The notes beneath the pieces are model-generated. The model was not told the DNA's origin, searched no databases, and saw only the letters and a list, made by a program, of their open reading frames with translations. DNA of 34,732 nucleotides from Fimbriimonadaceae bacterium. GTDB taxonomy: Bacteria; Armatimonadota; Fimbriimonadia; Fimbriimonadales; Fimbriimonadaceae. Of this stretch, positions 30,817 to 34,732 are shown one piece after another. Positions within the stretch are counted from its first letter, which is position 1. Every line of letters starts with the position of its first letter. The DNA lies in NCBI GenBank assembly GCA_025934835.1, contig JAICWL010000031.1, positions 1 through 34,732 of the forward strand, read 5' to 3'. Both the position numbers and the translations under genes were made by a program.

Positions 30817-33270
30817 ATGTGTTGTTATCGCTTCGCTAGCAGGCTGGTCCTAGTCGTTTCGCTTGCCTTCGTCGCCGCAACGGCGCTCGCTTGGGAGCCG
30901 CTCACCCACGCGTTTCTTGCGAGGTTCGCCCTCGATGAAATCTTGGCCACACCCGGCCATCGCGTGCCCATTTACGCCACCGACTACCTGACCGGCAGGG
31001 TCCTCACCGATTCCATGGGGAGGAAGATCTTGATCGGCAGATACGAAGTGAACGAGCAGGCGCTGAATGCCATCCTCAACAACCCCGGCGCTTACTTCGC
31101 AGGCGTAGCGGGGCCGGACGCTTTCCCGGACATCCTCACCGGGCAGGAGATCATCCATCCCGCGGGGCACAAAACTCCGGGCCAGGGACGCCGGAGCGAC
31201 GGCAAATACTTCGACGTCAACCAGGACGACCCTGCGGGGAGCCCTCAGGGTCCGGGCTCGAACAAGTGGCTTCAGCACCTGTACAACTGCGCGTTCAAGC
31301 TCGCACCCAATGGCCGGAACGACTTCAACACCGATGCCAACCGCGCATTCGCGATGGGATTCATCGATCACGCCGCTGGCGACATGTACGCCCATACCTT
31401 CATCAACAACTTTACTGGCGGCCCGTTCAACGTCCATTCCGGGAACGCCGAAAAGCATGTGCTACTCGAGCTGTACATCCAGACCAAAACGCCCCCGATT
31501 TCCGATGCCAACGTCTTCAAGATCAGCCTGGACCATGGAGTCTCGGACTTTATGTACGAGTGCATGATCCGTGGGGACAAGACCGGCTTTATTAAAAACC
31601 TACATCTGCTCGATGGCAGCAACATTAGCCTGAAGATGTCGCTTCCCGCGACCTTCTCGAGGGTTCGCGACAAGCTGCAAGCCGAACTCGACGCCTACGA
31701 CCATATGAATTCGGTGCAGCGGGCCGCCTACGACGTGGCGCATCCCTTCGCGATCCCGTACATGCGAAATTGGGTCGTGGATATCGACGACGGGTTGAAG
31801 GCGCTGCCCTCGACCAGTCTGAAGCTTGCGCAGTCTCTTCTGTTCAAGCCGCGCGACATCGACCCGGTCACCGGCATCCAGACAACCGACGCGGACGACA
31901 TCCTCAACGATTACACCAACCAGCATCTTCTCTCGATGTCCGGCCTACCCGACGCCGCGGGACAGATTCGCGCGGGACTGCAAGGCTTGAGCCAAGCATT
32001 GGAATCGTTCCGCGACGCCATCTTGACGCTCGTCGGGCTCCAAGAACTCATCGACTGGTTTCACGACATCGAATTCAAGACTGCCAACGCGATCATCAAA
32101 GCCGCCACTGGCCTGACGATTCAGGATTATCAGGAATTCCTGACCAGCCCGGGAACCTACTTCGATTCGGTGCTGAACAATCCTTCGATGAACCAGGACG
32201 GTGGCGAGCTGATTACGAGGGCGGCCATGGATCAGCAGCTTCACCTGGGGACCAACGGCACGTTCGACATATTCCGCTTCCCGGCCGCCTACAACTCGAT
32301 GACCATGATCAAGCTGTCTCTATTGAGTCAGAACGGCTTGAAGCAGTTGTTGGCGGACCTGAACGGAGGCGACCCCGTCTCCACTCCCCTCGGCGACGAC
32401 GCGGTCCTCGACTTTCTGGAGACGCTGGACGGATCGAACCAATGGAAGGCGAACGCCAACAAGATGGTGCTGGCGCGAAACTCAGCCTTTTATCAGCACG
32501 TCTTCATGCGCCAGCCAGGCGAAGAGGCGTACCCCAGCATCGACGCGTTCTCGACCTCGTCGTCTCAGGGCGATGGAGCGCCGACCTACACGGGCACGGT
32601 GCGGCTTGCCGGCGGGCCGGCTCCGGCATCGGGCTGTCAGGTCAGCCTTCAGGTCGCGGCCCTCTCCGGCGATACCGACGCGGAGCTGGATACGCCGGTG
32701 TTCGTTTCCGTGGCGCCGGGCCAGACGCAGGGCTCGTTTACCGATGTACTTCCGTCTGTGTCGAAGACGACCCGGTTCCGACTTACGGCGATCAGCGGCA
32801 ATGCCGTCAGCACCTTGCTGACGGTGAACCCGCCCAGCCTGGGCTCACTTTTCCTCGCCGGCGAGAGCCAGCCCACGCCAAACAGCAAGACCCGTAGAAC
32901 GATGGCGTATTCAACCCATCTGACTCTCGGAGTCACGCTCGACGCTCCCGCGCCGAAAGGAGGGGCGATCATCGAGATCTCCGCCGATAAGCCGGGCCTG
33001 GGGCGCCTGCCTGCGAGCGTGACGGTGCCGGAAGGGGCCACGACGACGACATTCTCGGTGGTACCGCCTGCCGCGCCGGTCAGCATGTTGGTGATTACGG
33101 TGAGTGGGCACTACGCCGGCTTTCAGGACAATCGGCGCTCGGTGTCATTGATCTTTCAGGGCAGCAACAACTTCCAGGTCGAGGGGCCCGTACTGCCGAA
33201 GATCAATGTGCTGAGAGTCCGCCCGCCGACTCCGATTCAGAAGGTAATCCACGCCAAGATTTTTCCTTGA
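30817..33270 (+). CDS. Zinc-dependent phospholipase C / P1-nuclease-fold enzyme with C-terminal Ig-like domains, 817 aa
   Basis: The signal peptide (LVLVVSLAFVAATALA) is cut to leave Trp26 as residue 1 of the mature protein, as in P1 nuclease and B. cereus phospholipase C, whose N-terminal Trp binds zinc. The other ligands are visible: His31 (WEPLTH, equal to Trp1/His6 of P1), Asp101 (GPDAF), His154 (QHLYN), His185 and Asp189 (DHAAGD), His193, His214 and Glu218 (HVLLE). A helical region follows to about 570, then two Ig-like beta domains of about 100 residues. It probably cleaves phospholipids outside the inner membrane; nuclease activity is the alternative. It is the last gene of the operon, 13 bases after the CsgG-family gene, with GAGAG before the ATG. 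Confidence 0.88.
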   Translation: MCCYRFASRLVLVVSLAFVAATALAWEPLTHAFLARFALDEILATPGHRVPIYATDYLTGRVLTDSMGRKILIGRYEVNEQALNAILNNPGAYFAGVAGPDAFPDILTGQEIIHPAGHKTPGQGRRSDGKYFDVNQDDPAGSPQGPGSNKWLQHLYNCAFKLAPNGRNDFNTDANRAFAMGFIDHAAGDMYAHTFINNFTGGPFNVHSGNAEKHVLLELYIQTKTPPISDANVFKISLDHGVSDFMYECMIRGDKTGFIKNLHLLDGSNISLKMSLPATFSRVRDKLQAELDAYDHMNSVQRAAYDVAHPFAIPYMRNWVVDIDDGLKALPSTSLKLAQSLLFKPRDIDPVTGIQTTDADDILNDYTNQHLLSMSGLPDAAGQIRAGLQGLSQALESFRDAILTLVGLQELIDWFHDIEFKTANAIIKAATGLTIQDYQEFLTSPGTYFDSVLNNPSMNQDGGELITRAAMDQQLHLGTNGTFDIFRFPAAYNSMTMIKLSLLSQNGLKQLLADLNGGDPVSTPLGDDAVLDFLETLDGSNQWKANANKMVLARNSAFYQHVFMRQPGEEAYPSIDAFSTSSSQGDGAPTYTGTVRLAGGPAPASGCQVSLQVAALSGDTDAELDTPVFVSVAPGQTQGSFTDVLPSVSKTTRFRLTAISGNAVSTLLTVNPPSLGSLFLAGESQPTPNSKTRRTMAYSTHLTLGVTLDAPAPKGGAIIEISADKPGLGRLPASVTVPEGATTTTFSVVPPAAPVSMLVITVSGHYAGFQDNRRSVSLIFQGSNNFQVEGPVLPKINVLRVRPPTPIQKVIHAKIFP

Positions 33271-33615
33271 TGCGAAGTCCGGGCCGGGGGCTGTTCGGGA
33301 TGAAACCGATGTGTGCTGCATGGGCACTTGGGAGTTGGTCGGGATGACTGGATTCCCGACTCCAAAGGGTTCTACACGCTCAAACCTTGTCAGAGAGTCA
33401 ATCTGATTTCACAGAGGACGGTCTCTTGACGGAGAGAGAGATGGGGGAATCCTGGGGTAACGCACTTCGCGACCAGGAGAAGCTGCTGGACTCGCGCAGG
33501 GGGAGGATCCCCCTTGCGAGAAGAACCAGAAAAAAACTTCAAATCGTCTTCGCCGTTTGCGTGCCCGAGCAACATAACCCAGTCCTGTGAGCCCACCTGG
33601 GCTCCCGAGGACGAC
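33271..33615. other. Intergenic stretch with one hairpin and no convincing gene
   Basis: A bulged hairpin lies at 33331-33363: GGAG/CTCC and TCGGGA/TCCCGA with a 9-base loop, a possible terminator for the phospholipase operon but without a T-run. An open frame of 67 codons from TTG 33387 overlaps the next gene and resembles nothing known. Composition is somewhat purine-rich compared with the rest (runs such as GAGAGAGAGATGGGGG). No tRNA or attachment site could be identified. Confidence 0.5.
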
Positions 33616-34461
33616 ATGGGGCCCGAGCGAAGCACACGCAAGCCGAAGGAGAAGCGATACGCCACGAAGAATGGCGTCCGCGTCTACTTCGAGGGCTACG
33701 CACTCGCTCAACTCCCTGCGGGGCAAAGATGGGTGACTGCCAACCACGAGATTGCCGAAGTGGCCAAAGTTCTCGCGGTCCAGAAGGCGGAACGCCTCGA
33801 GCGAGAGGCCCGCGAGAAGGAAGCTCAGGATCGGGAAAGAGCGCTGTTCGATCTCTTGCACGCAGAGACCAAGAAGAAGGAGACACCCTTCGTTCGGGAG
33901 CTCCTTCAAGACTACAACGCCTACGCTGAGGAGTGCGGCAATCAGGATTCGACTCTCAGACGCTATGACGATTGGGCGAAACTCTTCTCCAATCTCAGCC
34001 TGGGCAAACAGATGCCAATTCTGGGCGATATGCGAGTGGCGGAACTTCTGCAAGGGGACTGCTGGAAGCGGCTCCAGGTCGCGCACAACCGAATGCTTGA
34101 GAGCTACGCCGCGAACACCGTCAGAGCTCGCTGGACGTACCTTTCCAGCGTCTTCAACTATGCCATTAAGTCAGACATCATTCGCCCAAACCCACTGGCT
34201 AAGGTGAAAATCGCTTCTCGCGAGCAGAAAGGAGATCTGGAGTTCGCGGAAGGCGATCTGGGCAGGATGCTCAAGGCGACCAGTGGCAACGCTTCCCTGC
34301 GCGCAGCGATCGCAGCAAGCATGGCTTACGGGCCGCGGTGCCAAGAAACGGTTGCCGTCAACGAAGACAGCTTCAAGTCTGGCAAGCTGGTGTTCAACGT
34401 AGATACGCAGGGCAATGAGTTCAGCGTGTGGAACGCGAAGCAGTTCGTGCAGGGTGAATAG
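33616..34461 (+). CDS. Tyrosine-recombinase-like integrase, C-terminally truncated
   Basis: About 281 residues from ATG 33616 (GAGG five bases before); TTG 33514 with GGAGG seven bases before would add 34 residues of unlikely sequence. The order is: an AP2/Arm-like N-terminus (KKRYATKNGVRVYF-type, then WVTANHE), a charged coiled coil (VQKAERLEREAREKE), and a core-binding SAM-like domain (RYDDWAKLF, LQVAHNRMLESYAANTVRARWTYLSSVFNYAIKSDIIRPNPL). The catalytic domain begins (LRAAIAASMAYGPRCQETV, with the box I Arg) but stops about 40 residues later, before the His-x-x-Arg and Tyr motifs. No frame downstream restores them clearly, so it is probably an inactive remnant of an acquired element. Confidence 0.7.
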   Translation: MGPERSTRKPKEKRYATKNGVRVYFEGYALAQLPAGQRWVTANHEIAEVAKVLAVQKAERLEREAREKEAQDRERALFDLLHAETKKKETPFVRELLQDYNAYAEECGNQDSTLRRYDDWAKLFSNLSLGKQMPILGDMRVAELLQGDCWKRLQVAHNRMLESYAANTVRARWTYLSSVFNYAIKSDIIRPNPLAKVKIASREQKGDLEFAEGDLGRMLKATSGNASLRAAIAASMAYGPRCQETVAVNEDSFKSGKLVFNVDTQGNEFSVWNAKQFVQGE

Positions 34462-34732
34462 TCGCATTTCGGTCTCCTTTGTTTCTGACCGCGCACATCG
34501 CGGCCTTCTAGAGACGCCAAGGCGGTGATGGAGGACAGCCGCATCGCTTGCGACCGAAACAAAGAGGAGGAGTGCTTGCACTTGCGGCTCAGTGCCGACA
34601 CGAAGCCAAGACTCGGCGAAAGAAGGCAGCGTGTGCGTCCGATCGAAACGACTAAGGACGACACGCGATTACTGCCTGCACCGGTTGCTGGACTTTCACT
34701 GCCGAACTTATGGAGATGGACTACGCTGTCCC
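34462..34732. other. Window end, no gene assigned
   Basis: An open frame runs from ATG 34528 off the window end in the same frame as the truncated integrase. Its product (CLHLRLSADTKPRLGERR in part) contains no certain recombinase motif. Minus-strand frames here have no recognisable features. The region could hold the decayed end of the integrase. Confidence 0.4.
34467..34564. repeat. Imperfect inverted repeats downstream of the integrase remnant
   Basis: TTTCGGTC (34467-34474) matches the complement of 34552-34559, and CTTTGTTTC (34477-34485) matches the complement of GAAACAAAG (34556-34564). Two overlapping 8-9 base matches within 100 bases may be recombinase arm sites or coincidence. Confidence 0.25.

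Noticed and set aside
33387..33590. 67-codon frame before the integrase remnant
   Set aside because: It overlaps the integrase-like gene's possible TTG start, has no known homologue by eye and no clear ribosome binding site.
1..34732. CRISPR arrays, insertion sequences, rRNA and tRNA genes
   Set aside because: I looked for regularly spaced repeats, transposase motifs and conserved RNA cores and found none.

Overview
The window reads as a GC-rich (about 60%), gene-dense chromosomal segment of a free-living, diderm, chemoheterotrophic bacterium. An outer-membrane beta-barrel protein, a CsgG-family pore protein, a PEP-CTERM sorting signal and a Tat signal point to an outer envelope and elaborate protein export. 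The mix of PEP-CTERM, tail-collar proteins, a lone KdpDE pair and class II xylose isomerase fits Armatimonadota (Fimbriimonadia-like) best. Planctomycetes, Acidobacteria or Verrucomicrobia cannot be excluded from sequence reading alone; the taxonomic call is an inference.

Layout. 1-2332: a palindromic dispersed-type repeat, an unknown minus-strand gene, then a degenerate polysaccharide-deacetylase-like gene overlapping cinA. 2492-4300: a small exported protein divergent from serS. 4297-6532: a KdpE/KdpD-type two-component pair on the minus strand, without kdpFABC. 6533-6775: a leader containing a strong, apparently orphan rho-independent terminator. 6776-15356: a tightly spaced plus-strand run, glcD-glcE-glcF-xylA-esterase-M28 peptidase-methyltransferase, which looks like a carbon-scavenging transcription unit (glycolate/lactate oxidation, pentose isomerisation, exported ester and peptide hydrolysis). 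15353-18549: minus-strand genes for an unknown protein, a long-chain acyl-CoA synthetase, a DCC-family thiol protein, a possible 39-46 aa protein and an IscA/ErpA-type Fe-S carrier.

18732-22575 is a seven-gene, almost gapless operon: PEP-CTERM exported protein, DUF6916-like protein, three tandem 169-aa tail-collar (MdpB-type) paralogues, a Tat-exported protein and a GNAT acetyltransferase. No other virion genes are present, so this is a cellular tail-collar system and not a prophage. 22733-25513 holds three minus-strand genes of unknown role (an exported acidic protein, a membrane-anchored protein and a LamG-domain protein).

25625-33270 is a second coherent unit with a good sigma70-type promoter: exported lipase-like hydrolase, TPR plus beta-barrel outer-membrane protein, CsgG-family protein with a FlgT-C-like domain, and a P1-nuclease/phospholipase-C-fold zinc enzyme whose predicted mature N-terminus is the metal-binding tryptophan. 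I regard this unit and the tail-collar operon as the two best candidates for undescribed systems. 33271-34732 looks like acquired DNA with a C-terminally truncated tyrosine-recombinase-like gene.

Recurring small-scale features: a CATAAT hexamer 6-8 bases before starts that lack a ribosome binding site (possible leaderless transcription), and two convergent gene pairs that share one CTAG tetranucleotide as both stop codons.
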